Below, one piece after another: positions 40,812 through 50,938 of a DNA stretch of 64,000 bases. The notes beneath the pieces are model-generated. The model had not been told where the DNA came from and made no database searches. It saw only the letters and a program-made list of their open reading frames with translations. The translations under genes were made by a program, and so were the position numbers. The stretch's first letter is position 1. Every line of letters begins with the position of its first letter. Origin of the DNA: Gephyromycinifex aptenodytis (GTDB lineage Bacteria > Actinomycetota > Actinomycetes > Actinomycetales > Dermatophilaceae); the NCBI RefSeq assembly GCF_012277275.1, contig NZ_CP051155.1:496001-560000 (forward strand). The letters are read 5' to 3'.

Positions 40812-41804
40812 TCAGTCCAGTTCAGCGCGCTGGACGCTGCGGGACTTGATGAGGCTGGCGATAGTGGTGACGCCCAGGATGGCCACGATCGCGATGAGCG
40901 AGGCCTCGATGCCGATAACGGGGACGTGCAAGCCCTGGCCGCCGTTGAGGAACGGGAGCGTGTTCTCGTGCAGGGCGTGCAGGATCAGTTTGACGCCGAT
41001 GAAGCCGAGCAGCACCGACAGCCCCAGCGACAGGTAGACCAGTCGCTTCAGCAGGCCACCGATGAGGAAGTACAACTGTCGCAACCCCATCAGGGCGAAG
41101 ATGTTCGCCGTCAATACCAGGAATGGCTCCCGCGTCAATCCGAAGATTGCCGGAATGGAGTCCAGCGCGAACATGAGGTCGGTCGAGCCGAGGGCCAGGA
41201 TGACGATGAGCATCGGGGTCATCAGCTTCTTGCCGTTTTCCAGGCCGATGAGCTTGGTGCCGTGGTCCCAGGACTGGGTGGCTGGGAAGCGACGCTCGAC
41301 GAATGCCAGGAACGCATTCTCCTTGAAATCCTCGTCCTCACCCTGGCCCATGCCTTCCTTGGCCAATTCGATGGCGGTGTAGATCAGGAAGACGCCGAAG
41401 ATATAGAAGACCCACGCGAACTGGTTGATGAGCGCGGCACCGACTCCGATGAAGATTCCGCGCAGGATCAAGGCGATGATGATGCCGACCATCAGCGCGG
41501 TCTGCTGGAAGCGCTCCGGGACTCGGAACTTCGCCATGATGATGATGAACACGAACAGGTTGTCAATCGACAAGGAGTATTCAGTCAGCCAGCCGGCGTA
41601 GAACTCTTTACCGTAGTTCCAGCCGCTGAACACCCCGACGCCGACACCGAAGAGGACTGCCGCCGAGATGAAGAAAGCCAGGTGACGTGCGCACTCTCCC
41701 ATCGATGGGCGATGCGGACGGCGGGCGATGAAAACGACGTCGACGAGAAGAAACGCGACAGTCACCGTCAAAGTGGCTATCCATACCCAGAGGGGGACGT
41801 TCAC
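40812..41804 (-). CDS. TerC/Alx family membrane protein, likely Mn2+ exporter
   Basis: 330 residues from GTG 41804 (VNVPLWVWIATLTVTVAFLLVDVVFIARR); the frame is open a further 16 codons. About nine hydrophobic segments with the TerC motifs LTEYSLSIDNLFVFIIIMAKF and LGSTDLMFALDSIPAIFGLT, whose acidic residues lie in the membrane. Related Alx, MeeF and TerC proteins export manganese, in part to supply exported enzymes. A yybP-ykoY manganese riboswitch directly upstream supports that role here. Confidence 0.92.
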   Translation of the reverse strand: MNVPLWVWIATLTVTVAFLLVDVVFIARRPHRPSMGECARHLAFFISAAVLFGVGVGVFSGWNYGKEFYAGWLTEYSLSIDNLFVFIIIMAKFRVPERFQQTALMVGIIIALILRGIFIGVGAALINQFAWVFYIFGVFLIYTAIELAKEGMGQGEDEDFKENAFLAFVERRFPATQSWDHGTKLIGLENGKKLMTPMLIVILALGSTDLMFALDSIPAIFGLTREPFLVLTANIFALMGLRQLYFLIGGLLKRLVYLSLGLSVLLGFIGVKLILHALHENTLPFLNGGQGLHVPVIGIEASLIAIVAILGVTTIASLIKSRSVQRAELD

Positions 41805-41837
41805 AGGCAGATCCGCCCTTTCACACGAGTTGCGAGT

Positions 41838-41940
41838 GGAGGTCTTTCCCACCCGTGGGGCGGACCGGTGCCCCGGGTGTCGCGCTCAGCGAAGCGCTCA
41901 ACCGTGTTGACGGGCACACCGCGTGGGGATACTCCCCTCC
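41838..41940 (-). ncRNA. yybP-ykoY manganese riboswitch in the terC leader
   Basis: On the minus strand GGAGGGGAGTA (41930-41940) carries the conserved GGGGAGTA loop, CGTCAACAC (41904-41912) the second conserved loop, and AAAGACCTCC (41838-41847) the 3' part. GGAGG and CCTCC close helix P1, and GGTG..CCC with GGGCACC fits an inner helix. It ends 33 nt before the terC start; a weak Shine-Dalgarno (GAAAGGGCGG) lies between, so translational control is plausible. Confidence 0.85.
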
Positions 41941-41988
41941 GTTGACGTCGCAGTCTTTCATATCGGCGTCGAGCAGAGCATCTTCCCC

Positions 41989-44076
<2,088 letters not shown>

Positions 44077-44083
44077 AGCGACC

Positions 44084-44106
44084 ACGGTAGACCTGACCTC
44101 CGACAA
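44084..44106 (-). promoter_or_regulatory. RecA-NDp/PafBC-type promoter of uvrB
   Basis: TTGTCGGAG, 8 nt, TACCGT; one mismatch (A for T) to the consensus TTGTCRGTG-N8-TANNNT, with ATG 44076 after 7 nt. Confidence 0.78.
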
Positions 44107-44459
44107 CCCTTCATCGGTGCGACCGCGACGGCGCCTTCAACGCACCGGCCGGCGGCAGATGACCAGGGCGTACCGGGCGAACACGGCGGAAATCACGAGC
44201 GTGACACTCCGGCCTGCGTCGGCCAGAGCCAGGGCGAGGCGAGGACGAGGACCTCCTTCACCGACTGATTGCACAACGACAGCGGTAGAGCTGCACTCCC
44301 GACAACCCCTTGTGGGTTCGGTCCTGCTCGACCTACGTCGTCGCACGCCAGGCAGATGCAGCGCTGCGAATCTCGGCCGAGGTATCCGATGCCCACACGT
44401 CGTGACCGTCGAGCTGCACCAGGTCTGCGGCCAGACGAACCCTCGCCCATCATGAAACA
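44107..44459. other. Intergenic region between uvrB and the ZinT-like gene
   Basis: About 350 bp. Short open frames exist on both strands but none has a ribosome-binding site, actinobacterial codon bias or a recognisable product. I see no repeat, tRNA or riboswitch motif. Confidence 0.5.
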
Positions 44460-44486
44460 GGTCCCCTGCCGTGACGGCAGGGGACC
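44460..44486 (-). terminator. Hairpin terminator after the ZinT-like gene
   Basis: Perfect 11-bp stem (GGTCCCCTGCC with GGCAGGGGACC) and 5-nt loop, followed in the gene's direction by CTGTTTC. Confidence 0.8.
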
Positions 44487-44508
44487 CGGTGCGTTGCGTA
44501 GCGGTGAT

Positions 44509-45192
44509 CTACTCCGAGATCTCGGCGATCAACTGCTCGGTGGTGGTGTCCGGAGAGACGACGGTGGGGAACCAGTCTTCCTTGGCCAACAGCTCATCCG
44601 GGGTGTTGCCGTACCGCATGTGGAAGTGCAGCAGGTCTTCCTCGTGATCGATCGGGAAGAACATCACCGTCGGGTACTTCGCCGCGGAGTCGGTTGCCTT
44701 GAAGGCGTACCAGGTGCGGGTCTTGCCACCGACGACGCTCTCGTAGGTCTTGTCCCAGGTGTACTCCGAGGACGAGATCTCCTTGCCGTCCTTGGACGGG
44801 AAGTTGTCCAGGAAGGTGATCTTGTCTCCATCGATCACCAGACCGCCGAAGTCGGAGGCGCGACGCTTATGCAGGGCGGCTTTCTCCTCATCGGGGGTGC
44901 TGTTGTTCTTCTTGGCAGCTGCCTCGTACCCCGGCGCGAGGGCCGGGTCGTCGAGGTAGTTGTCAATGTTGTTCCACTCACCCTTCCAACTGGACAGGGA
45001 TTGCAGCTCGGCGGGCACCGAGGCCGAGTCGGCCGCGCTGGGAGTCGAGTCGGCCGCGCCAGAGGGCGATTCAACTGCGGTGGCGGACGATTCGGCTGCG
45101 CCGGGGGTCTGCTCGTCAGCGCCGCCACATGCGCTCAGCGTCAGGGGCAAGGCAAGTGCTAGGCAGGCCGCCAGGGCACGGTGTTTCGTCAT
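44509..45192 (-). CDS. ZinT-family metal-binding lipoprotein under a cobalamin riboswitch
   Basis: 227 residues from ATG 45192, with GGAG about 6 bp upstream. The signal peptide ends in a lipobox (LTLSAC), so it is an exported lipoprotein. A Ser/Ala/Pro-rich linker (about residues 20-60) leads to a ZinT domain: SLSSWKGEWNNIDNYLDDPAL, ALHKRRASDFGGLVIDGDKITF, and the metal-site LHFHMRYGNTPDELL with DWFPTVV. ZinT proteins bind zinc and related ions and hand them to importers. A cobalamin riboswitch in its leader suggests the ion may be cobalt, or that the gene replaces a B12-dependent function; both are inference. Confidence 0.87.
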   Translation of the reverse strand: MTKHRALAACLALALPLTLSACGGADEQTPGAAESSATAVESPSGAADSTPSAADSASVPAELQSLSSWKGEWNNIDNYLDDPALAPGYEAAAKKNNSTPDEEKAALHKRRASDFGGLVIDGDKITFLDNFPSKDGKEISSSEYTWDKTYESVVGGKTRTWYAFKATDSAAKYPTVMFFPIDHEEDLLHFHMRYGNTPDELLAKEDWFPTVVSPDTTTEQLIAEISE

Positions 45193-45246
45193 CGATACTC
45201 CGATCGAATTCAGCGGGCCCATTCGCGAGGCCCGAGCGGATGAAGG

Positions 45247-45395
45247 TGTTGGCAGGTTTTCGGACTCGGAATCAACCGCTCAGGCGCCTTCCCAGCGTTC
45301 GCCAGTGGCTTCGTGCCTTCGTGTCATCCTCACCGCTGCGCGTCAGTCCTGGATTCGCACCAGGTTCCCTGACCCCACACGGGGCTGTACCAACA
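45247..45395 (-). ncRNA. Cobalamin (adenosylcobalamin) riboswitch upstream of the ZinT-like gene
   Basis: Minus strand, in order: TGTTGG (5' P1), GGGAACCTGGTGCGAATCC and GGACTGACGCGCAGCGGTG core (about 45331-45371), GAAGCCACTGG (45302-45312), the B12 box AGTCCGAAAACCTGCC (45251-45266), and CCAACA closing P1. These are the conserved blocks of the cobalamin riboswitch in correct order and spacing. It ends 54 nt before the gene. Confidence 0.93.
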
Positions 45396-45667
45396 TGCAC
45401 ACCGTACATGGGGGGGGTGCCGCGTGGCCGCCAGGGGCATACCGGGTTTCGTGTGATGTGGAGCAACGCGGACGCGCGGCTCTGCCGCCAGCGCAGGACG
45501 GTCAGGTAGGCGGTGCGCCTCAAGCTCAGCAACCGAGGGTCTCTTGATCCCCCCGCCCGCGCGAGGCGTCGCTGACCTGGCAGGCAACCCAGGCAGAGCG
45601 GTGAGCCCGCTCGCGCGGGCGAGCAGCAGCGGCCTGCTCCGCTACCGCCGCTCGACCGCCGACTATC
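45396..45667 (-). other. Promoter region upstream of the cobalamin riboswitch, and coaE 3' flank
   Basis: TACGGT at 45401-45406 (minus strand) is a TANNNT -10 whose start point, 7 nt on, falls at the first base of riboswitch helix P1. A run of eight Gs (plus strand) lies just beyond. Near the coaE end, GCCCGC (45605-45610) and GCGGGC (45615-45620) form a small stem that may terminate coaE. Nothing else is recognisable. Confidence 0.5.
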
Positions 45668-46855
45668 TCAGTCGTGCCAACCCGAGCGCTGCGCCCAGGC
45701 CTGCATTCGCGGCCACACCTCGTTGAACCAGGGTGCTTTGGCTTCGGCATAGGCGGTCGAGGAGTCGGTCTCGGCGGACAGGCGCGCTTTGACCGCCTCA
45801 TAGTCTGCTTGGCCGTCCTCGTCGGCGCGCAACCAGTCACGGAACAGCAGCGCATACTGCCACCCCGCGCTCTGCAACTCGCGGACGTGGACGTGCGCCA
45901 CCCGCCCGGGATCGCACGAACCATGGAAGCGCTTGATCCACAGCGACGGGTCCGGAACTGCGTCAGTGGGGTGATCCATCCGGTTGGAGTCCACCCGTGG
46001 GAACCCCGCCGCGGCGAGGGCCTGAATGAAGTCTGGGTCGTCGGCCTCACGTAGGTCACCGACCCCGACCTGGATGTCGATGACGTCCTTGGCGCGCATC
46101 CCCGGCACACTCGTGGAGCCCACATGCTCGATCTCGGGCGCACGCTCCCCCAACGCCCGGCCGATCCGCTCGATCAACCGGTTGGCCTGCAGATCCCAGT
46201 CGCTGCCCTCGACCAGAACCGGGGTGTCGGGACGCCGGAAAACCGTCCCGGAGGACAGGTTCGCCTCGAACGGGCGCAGCCGTTCGTTCCACAGCTTCGT
46301 CACATCGGCGGCCAAGTCTTCCTGGCTGCCGTTGTTGTCCAGCAGCACATCAGCGGCAGCGGCTCGCGCCGCGTCCGAGGCCTGGTGTGCCATCCGAGCC
46401 CGGACATCGTTCTCGTTCATCCCCCGCTCGACCGCGCGAGCCACCCGGGTCTGCGGCCGAGCATCAACAGCGACGACAAGGTGATAGCGCGAGCCCATGT
46501 TCTTCTCCACCAGCAGCGGGACATCATGGACGACGATGTCCCCCGGTCCTGCTGCCGCTAAGAGCTGGTCGGTACGCGCTGCGATGCGGGGGTGGGTGAT
46601 CCGCTCCAGGTCCTGCCGGGCCACCTCGTCACCGAAGACCTGCCCGGCCAGCGCCGCACGGTCCAGGGCACCGTCAGCGGCGAGCACCTGTGAACCGAAC
46701 CGGTCGATCACCTCGGCCAGGCCCTCGGAGCCCGCAGCCAGGACCTCACGGGCCACCGCGTCGGCGTCGATCACCACCGCACCGAGTTCACGCAAACGGC
46801 GTGCCGCCGTCGACTTGCCGGATCCGATACCGCCGGTCAGTCCTACGCTCAACAT
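45668..46855 (-). CDS. coaE: Dephospho-CoA kinase fused to a GrpB/UPF0157 domain
   Basis: 395 residues from ATG 46855 (MLSVGLTGGIGSGKSTAARRL). The N-terminal ~200 residues are CoaE, the last step of coenzyme A synthesis: P-loop GGIGSGKST, DADAVAREVL, VVHDVPLLVEKNM. The C-terminal ~180 residues are a GrpB/UPF0157 nucleotidyltransferase-like domain (IEHVGSTSVPGMRAKDVIDIQVGV, then SLWIKRFHGSCDPGR..HVHV). The same fusion is known in mycobacteria, where the second domain affects folding or activity of the kinase. TACAGT 6 nt upstream suggests a leaderless mRNA. Confidence 0.95.
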   Translation of the reverse strand: MLSVGLTGGIGSGKSTAARRLRELGAVVIDADAVAREVLAAGSEGLAEVIDRFGSQVLAADGALDRAALAGQVFGDEVARQDLERITHPRIAARTDQLLAAAGPGDIVVHDVPLLVEKNMGSRYHLVVAVDARPQTRVARAVERGMNENDVRARMAHQASDAARAAAADVLLDNNGSQEDLAADVTKLWNERLRPFEANLSSGTVFRRPDTPVLVEGSDWDLQANRLIERIGRALGERAPEIEHVGSTSVPGMRAKDVIDIQVGVGDLREADDPDFIQALAAAGFPRVDSNRMDHPTDAVPDPSLWIKRFHGSCDPGRVAHVHVRELQSAGWQYALLFRDWLRADEDGQADYEAVKARLSAETDSSTAYAEAKAPWFNEVWPRMQAWAQRSGWHD

Positions 46856-46861
46856 GACCTC

Positions 46862-46867
46862 ACTGTA
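46862..46867 (-). promoter_or_regulatory. -10 element of coaE (leaderless)
   Basis: TACAGT, then 6 nt (GAGGTC), then ATG. GAGG is only 2 nt from the ATG, too close to be a normal ribosome-binding site. Confidence 0.5.
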
Positions 46868-46933
46868 GGCGGAAGATCGCTCCCGCCGGAGGGTTCGGCC
46901 AGGCGAGCTCCACAACGGCCCGTGATGAATCTC

Positions 46934-48022
46934 CTAGCTCAGCGCGTGCGAGGTCCGTCCGAGGATGAATGACGATCGCGACTGCCGATCCCGACAATGC
47001 ACTGAGTCGGCAGTGCGCACGGCACAAACCACCGACCCGGCGCGCATCGACGAGCCGACTGCCAGGCCTGCGCTGGGTTGCGCTCCCACCCGCACCATGG
47101 GGTCCCAACCGCTGCGGTGCCACCCAGTCAGCGCCCCGCCGAGGACTGCAGCGGCGCTGTCGTCCTGAGTGGCGCAGGAGCGGCGCGCTGCGCCGTTCAC
47201 GATCGCCAGCGTGCGTCCGTAGGCTGCCGGCTCACAGCTCGAACCGGCCGGTGGAACAGCTGGCTTCCACGTCGTTTTACGGGCCGAACACCAGGACATG
47301 CCGGTCTGCATGACACAGCGAATGTTGCCGTCCGGAGTGACGAACGCGCCGGTCTCGACCACCACCTCGTGCGGCCCTGAAGAACGTCCTGCCTGCTGTA
47401 GAACGAGCGAACCGTTCACATAAGTCACGACCGCCTCGTAGGGAGTCACCGGGCCCTGCGCCGAATCGAAACCCGCCCACTCGACAACGATCTGAGCGTC
47501 CCGCACCCGCAACGAACGCACTGCGGCATGGCGTTGGCGCTGCAACGGGTCCAGGCCGGCGACGGCGATGGGGCGAGGCCCTGCGGTGTACAGCACCAGC
47601 GTGTCTGGGCCCGGCACCCCGGCCACCTCACAGGAGAGCACCACCAACGCATCCCGGGCGCCGTCACCGTCCAGGTCAACCAGCAGTGGTGGCACCGGTG
47701 GGGTGTCGGGGGTGTAGCCCTGCAGCACCTGCAGATGCGTACCGACCCCGTTCAAGCCCACCCCGCGGTAACCGCGAATCCGGTGCTCCGGCGCTCCGCA
47801 TACCGACGGCGCATACGTGGAACGAAGGTCCTGGGGGCGCAGATCTGGAGGCTTGACGACGACGGGAGCTGTGATGGGCGCCACGGTCATGACCGTGGCG
47901 GGCACCTCGGTCGGTACCGCGTAGATGATGGGCTGCTCCGGCAGCGAGTCTGGCTGCCTCGTGGCGCAACCTGCCAGGAGCGCCACCGCTACCAGCAGCG
48001 CAACGCACAGAGTGGACCTCAC
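46934..48022 (-). CDS. Predicted lipoprotein of unknown function
   Basis: 362 residues. A hydrophobic signal peptide with lipobox (ALLAGC) marks it as a lipoprotein. The middle contains LVDLDGDGARDALVVLSC, like an FG-GAP/EF-hand-type calcium loop, and the C-terminal half has AFVTPDGNIRCVMQTGMSWC and further cysteine pairs, a pattern seen in secreted actinobacterial proteins. I do not recognise a family or function. The start GTG 48022 has AGGA immediately upstream but poorly spaced. It stands between coaE and rpsA in the same direction. Confidence 0.78.
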   Translation of the reverse strand: MRSTLCVALLVAVALLAGCATRQPDSLPEQPIIYAVPTEVPATVMTVAPITAPVVVKPPDLRPQDLRSTYAPSVCGAPEHRIRGYRGVGLNGVGTHLQVLQGYTPDTPPVPPLLVDLDGDGARDALVVLSCEVAGVPGPDTLVLYTAGPRPIAVAGLDPLQRQRHAAVRSLRVRDAQIVVEWAGFDSAQGPVTPYEAVVTYVNGSLVLQQAGRSSGPHEVVVETGAFVTPDGNIRCVMQTGMSWCSARKTTWKPAVPPAGSSCEPAAYGRTLAIVNGAARRSCATQDDSAAAVLGGALTGWHRSGWDPMVRVGAQPSAGLAVGSSMRAGSVVCAVRTADSVHCRDRQSRSSFILGRTSHALS

Positions 48023-48122
48023 TCCTACCCCAACGGCCTCCCATGCCGCATCCTGAGCGAATCACGCTCTGCTGCGCCGCACTTGACGGGCGCAGCGGCG
48101 TCATCCCGTGGGGGTACGCGGC

Positions 48123-48155
48123 GGCGGCCCGCCCCCGGTGAGGGGACGGACCGCC
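48123..48155 (-). terminator. Probable hairpin terminator after rpsA
   Basis: GGCGG at one end pairs with CCGCC at the other, with CCG/CGG and CCC/GGG inside around a 5-nt loop; two internal mismatches. It lies 25 bp after the rpsA stop. Confidence 0.5.
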
Positions 48156-48179
48156 GTGATCGCGCTCAAACAGGATGAA

Positions 48180-49646
48180 TCAGTTGCCGGTGAGCTTCTC
48201 GCGCAGCGCAGCCAGCGCCTCGTCGGAGGCCAGGGTGCCCTCGTGGCTGGTCGCCTCCGGGGACTCCGTGGTGCCACCGGAGGAGTAGGTCGTCGGAGCC
48301 TCGACGGTGCCGCCGGTAGCGACTGCCTCGGCGTCGGCCTTGAGGGCCTCCTCGACCTGCGTGCGGTGGGACTCCCAACGAGCGTGGGCCTCGGCGTACT
48401 GCCGCTCCCACTTCTCGCGCTGCTCCTCGTGCCCCTCGAGCCATTCGTTGGTCTCGGGGTCGAAGCCCTCGGGGTACTTGTAGTTGCCCTGCTCGTCGTA
48501 CTCGGCAGCCATGCCGTAGAGGGTCGGGTCGAACTCGGCCCCGGCCACTGCGGCATCGTTGGCCTGCTTCAGCGACAGCGAGATGCGACGACGCTCCAGG
48601 TCGATGTCGATGACCTTGACGAAGATCTCGGTGCCGACCGTGACGACCTGCTCCGGCAGCTCGACGTGACGCTCTGCCAACTCGGAGATGTGCACCAGGC
48701 CCTCGATGCCGTCGTCGACGCGAACGAACGCACCGAACGGGACGAGCTTGGTGACCTTACCCGGCACGACCTGCCCGATCGCGTGGGTACGGGCGAAGTG
48801 CTGCCACGGGTCTTCCTGAGTCGCCTTGAGCGAGAGCGAAACCCGCTCGCGGTCCATGTCGACGTCGAGAACCTCGACGGTGACTTCCTGGCCGACCTCG
48901 ACAACCTCGGAGGGGTGGTCGATGTGCTTCCAGGACAGCTCCGAGACGTGAACCAGACCGTCGACGCCGCCGAGGTCGACGAACGCACCGAAGTTGACGA
49001 TCGAGGAAACGACACCCGTGCGGACCTGGCCCTTGCCGAGTTCCTTCAAGAAGCTCGTGCGGACCTCGGACTGGGTCTGCTCCAACCATGCGCGACGCGA
49101 CAGGACCACGTTGTTCCGGTTCTTGTCGAGCTCGATGATCTTGGCCTCGATCTCCTTGCCGACGTACGGCTGGAGGTCGCGGACACGACGCATCTCCACC
49201 AAGGAAGCAGGAAGGAAGCCGCGCAGCCCGATGTCGAGGATGAGGCCGCCCTTGACGACCTCGATGACGGTACCGGTAACGACGCCGTCTTCCTCCTTGA
49301 GCCGCTCGATGGTGCCCCACGCGCGCTCGTACTGAGCGCGCTTCTTGCTCAGGATGAGTCGGCCTTCCTTATCCTCCTTCTGAAGGACAAGTGCCTCGAC
49401 CTGGTCACCGACGCCGACGACCTCGTTGGGGTCTACGTCGTGCTTGATCGACAGCTCGCGGGAGGGGATAACGCCCTCCGTCTTGTAGCCGATGTCGAGG
49501 AGGACCTCGTCACGGTCGACCTTGACGATGATTCCTTCGACGATGTCGCCATCGTTGAAGTGCTTGATCGTCGCGTCGATGAGGGCAAGAAGCTCTTCCT
49601 CAGATCCGATGTCGTTAATCGCGACCTGCGGGTTGCTGACAGTCAT
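48180..49646 (-). CDS. rpsA: 30S ribosomal protein S1
   Basis: 488 residues with four S1 RNA-binding domains (around 35-105, 120-190, 205-275 and 290-360), the actinobacterial form. Domain 3 has VRTGVVSSIVNFGAFVDLGGVDGLVHVSELSW and domain 4 VVPGKVTKLVPFGAFVRVDDGIEGLVHISEL (each read in parts). The C-terminal ~110 residues are an acidic, low-complexity tail. S1 binds mRNA on the small subunit. The start ATG 49646 has only a weak ribosome-binding site (GAAAG, 11 bp away). Confidence 0.96.
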   Translation of the reverse strand: MTVSNPQVAINDIGSEEELLALIDATIKHFNDGDIVEGIIVKVDRDEVLLDIGYKTEGVIPSRELSIKHDVDPNEVVGVGDQVEALVLQKEDKEGRLILSKKRAQYERAWGTIERLKEEDGVVTGTVIEVVKGGLILDIGLRGFLPASLVEMRRVRDLQPYVGKEIEAKIIELDKNRNNVVLSRRAWLEQTQSEVRTSFLKELGKGQVRTGVVSSIVNFGAFVDLGGVDGLVHVSELSWKHIDHPSEVVEVGQEVTVEVLDVDMDRERVSLSLKATQEDPWQHFARTHAIGQVVPGKVTKLVPFGAFVRVDDGIEGLVHISELAERHVELPEQVVTVGTEIFVKVIDIDLERRRISLSLKQANDAAVAGAEFDPTLYGMAAEYDEQGNYKYPEGFDPETNEWLEGHEEQREKWERQYAEAHARWESHRTQVEEALKADAEAVATGGTVEAPTTYSSGGTTESPEATSHEGTLASDEALAALREKLTGN

Positions 49647-49992
49647 GTAGTGGGGACTTTCGATTGTGGACAGTAGGTCGGGGGGCCCGAACCGGGTGCT
49701 CGAACCCCGTTGTACAGGTACTCGTCTGCCACCAGGCCGACGGTTTCCGAACGAGGCGCGCCAGAGGTGCTCTTCATTCGTTCACGTGCCGACAAAGTGC
49801 CTCGTAGCCGTTCGAGACGGTATCGAGGAGCAGACCCGCGTCTGGCTGACCGGCAGGACACTGCGTCGACTTGATGCCAGCGGGGTGAAACGCCCATCGC
49901 AGGCACGCCATCGGCGTCCAACAGGTAGACCATACGCAAGCCTCAGACTACCCAGCCGATATGTGCCGAGTAAAGCCGGGCAGACTGGTGCG
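49647..49992 (-). promoter_or_regulatory. rpsA leader and promoter region
   Basis: A -35/-10 pair on the minus strand, TTTACT (49969-49974), 18 nt, TAGTCT (49945-49950), would give a leader of about 290 nt before rpsA, enough for autoregulation by S1. A 96-98 codon frame in the leader ends with a TGA overlapping the rpsA ATG (ATGA), but its codon use is weak, so I do not call it a gene. Confidence 0.45.
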
Positions 49993-50886
49993 ATGACACG
50001 GCCGGTACCATCACCTCCACCCGAGCACCATCACCAGGGCGCTGCCCCCGCACTCGATGCGCTCCCCCAGGAAGTCGTGGCGGTTTCCACCGACGCGTTG
50101 GCGGCCGGATTCCATGAGGTCGACGCCACCTCGACGGTGCAAGCGAACCGGCAGTGGTGGGACATCGAGGCCGAGTCGTACTACCAGGAGCACGGCGAGT
50201 TCCTCGGCGACGCCGAGCTCGTCTGGGGACCGGAGGGCTGGACCGAGCGCGAGTTGGGGCTGCTCGGTGAGCTGCAAGACACGCTCAGCCTGGAGGTCGG
50301 GGCGGGCGCAGCACAGGGATCACGCTATGTGCGCTCGCAGGGCGCGCGCGCTATCGCCTCCGACATCTCGGGTGGAATGTTGGGTAAGAGTCGACAGATC
50401 GACGCCGACCTCGGCCAGCCACCATTGCCTCTGGTGCTCGCCGACGGCTGCGCACTGCCGTTCGCCGATGAGACGTTCGACTTGGTCTTCTCGGCCTACG
50501 GCGCGGTGCCGTTTGTCGCGGACTCGGCGCTGTTGATGCGCGAGTGCGCCCGCGTGCTGCGCCCTGGCGGGCGGTTCGTCTTCTCTACGACCCACCCGAT
50601 CCGCTGGGCGTTTCCGGATTCACCTGGGCCGGACGGCCTGACCGCCACCATGTCGTATTTCAACCGGACGCCCTATGTCGAGACCGCAGACGGCGAATTG
50701 GTGTACGCCGAGCACCACCGCACGCTGGGCGACCGGGTCCGCGAGATCATCGCTGCCGGTCTGCGACTGGTGGATCTGGTGGAGCCGGAATGGCCGGAGC
50801 GGACCACGTCCTCCTGGGGCGGGTGGAGTCCGCTGCGGGGTCAGTCAATCCCGGGAACGGCCATCTTCGTGTGCACCCGGGAGTGA
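49993..50886 (+). CDS. SAM-dependent methyltransferase (class I)
   Basis: 297 residues from ATG 49993. After a Pro/His-rich N-terminus comes VQANRQWWDIEAESYYQEHGEFLGDAELVWGPEGW, then the SAM-binding motif I LSLEVGAGAAQGSRYV, motif with SDISGGMLG, LPLVLADGCALPFADETFDLVFSAYGAVPF and LRPGGRFVFSTTHPIRWAF (each in parts). That is the Methyltransf_11 arrangement. The substrate is unknown. CAGACT lies 6 nt before the ATG, a near-TANNNT element, so the transcript may be leaderless. Confidence 0.87.
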   Translation: MTRPVPSPPPEHHHQGAAPALDALPQEVVAVSTDALAAGFHEVDATSTVQANRQWWDIEAESYYQEHGEFLGDAELVWGPEGWTERELGLLGELQDTLSLEVGAGAAQGSRYVRSQGARAIASDISGGMLGKSRQIDADLGQPPLPLVLADGCALPFADETFDLVFSAYGAVPFVADSALLMRECARVLRPGGRFVFSTTHPIRWAFPDSPGPDGLTATMSYFNRTPYVETADGELVYAEHHRTLGDRVREIIAAGLRLVDLVEPEWPERTTSSWGGWSPLRGQSIPGTAIFVCTRE

Positions 50887-50938
50887 CGAAGCGACAGAAC
50901 ATCACCCAAAACGCCCGCATCACCCGTCAACCTGAGTG

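Noticed and set aside
44297-44305. TTGTCGGGA on the minus strand, resembling a further RecA-NDp element
   Set aside because: No TANNNT lies exactly 8 nt downstream (the nearest TACCGC is shifted by one and lacks the final T), and no gene follows.
44137-44453. Small minus-strand frames between the ZinT-like gene and uvrB
   Set aside because: No ribosome-binding site, poor codon bias and no recognisable protein; treated as noncoding.
45601-45625. GC-rich inverted repeat after coaE as part of the cobalamin riboswitch
   Set aside because: It lies about 200 bp upstream of the riboswitch P1 helix and of the predicted transcription start; at most a coaE terminator.
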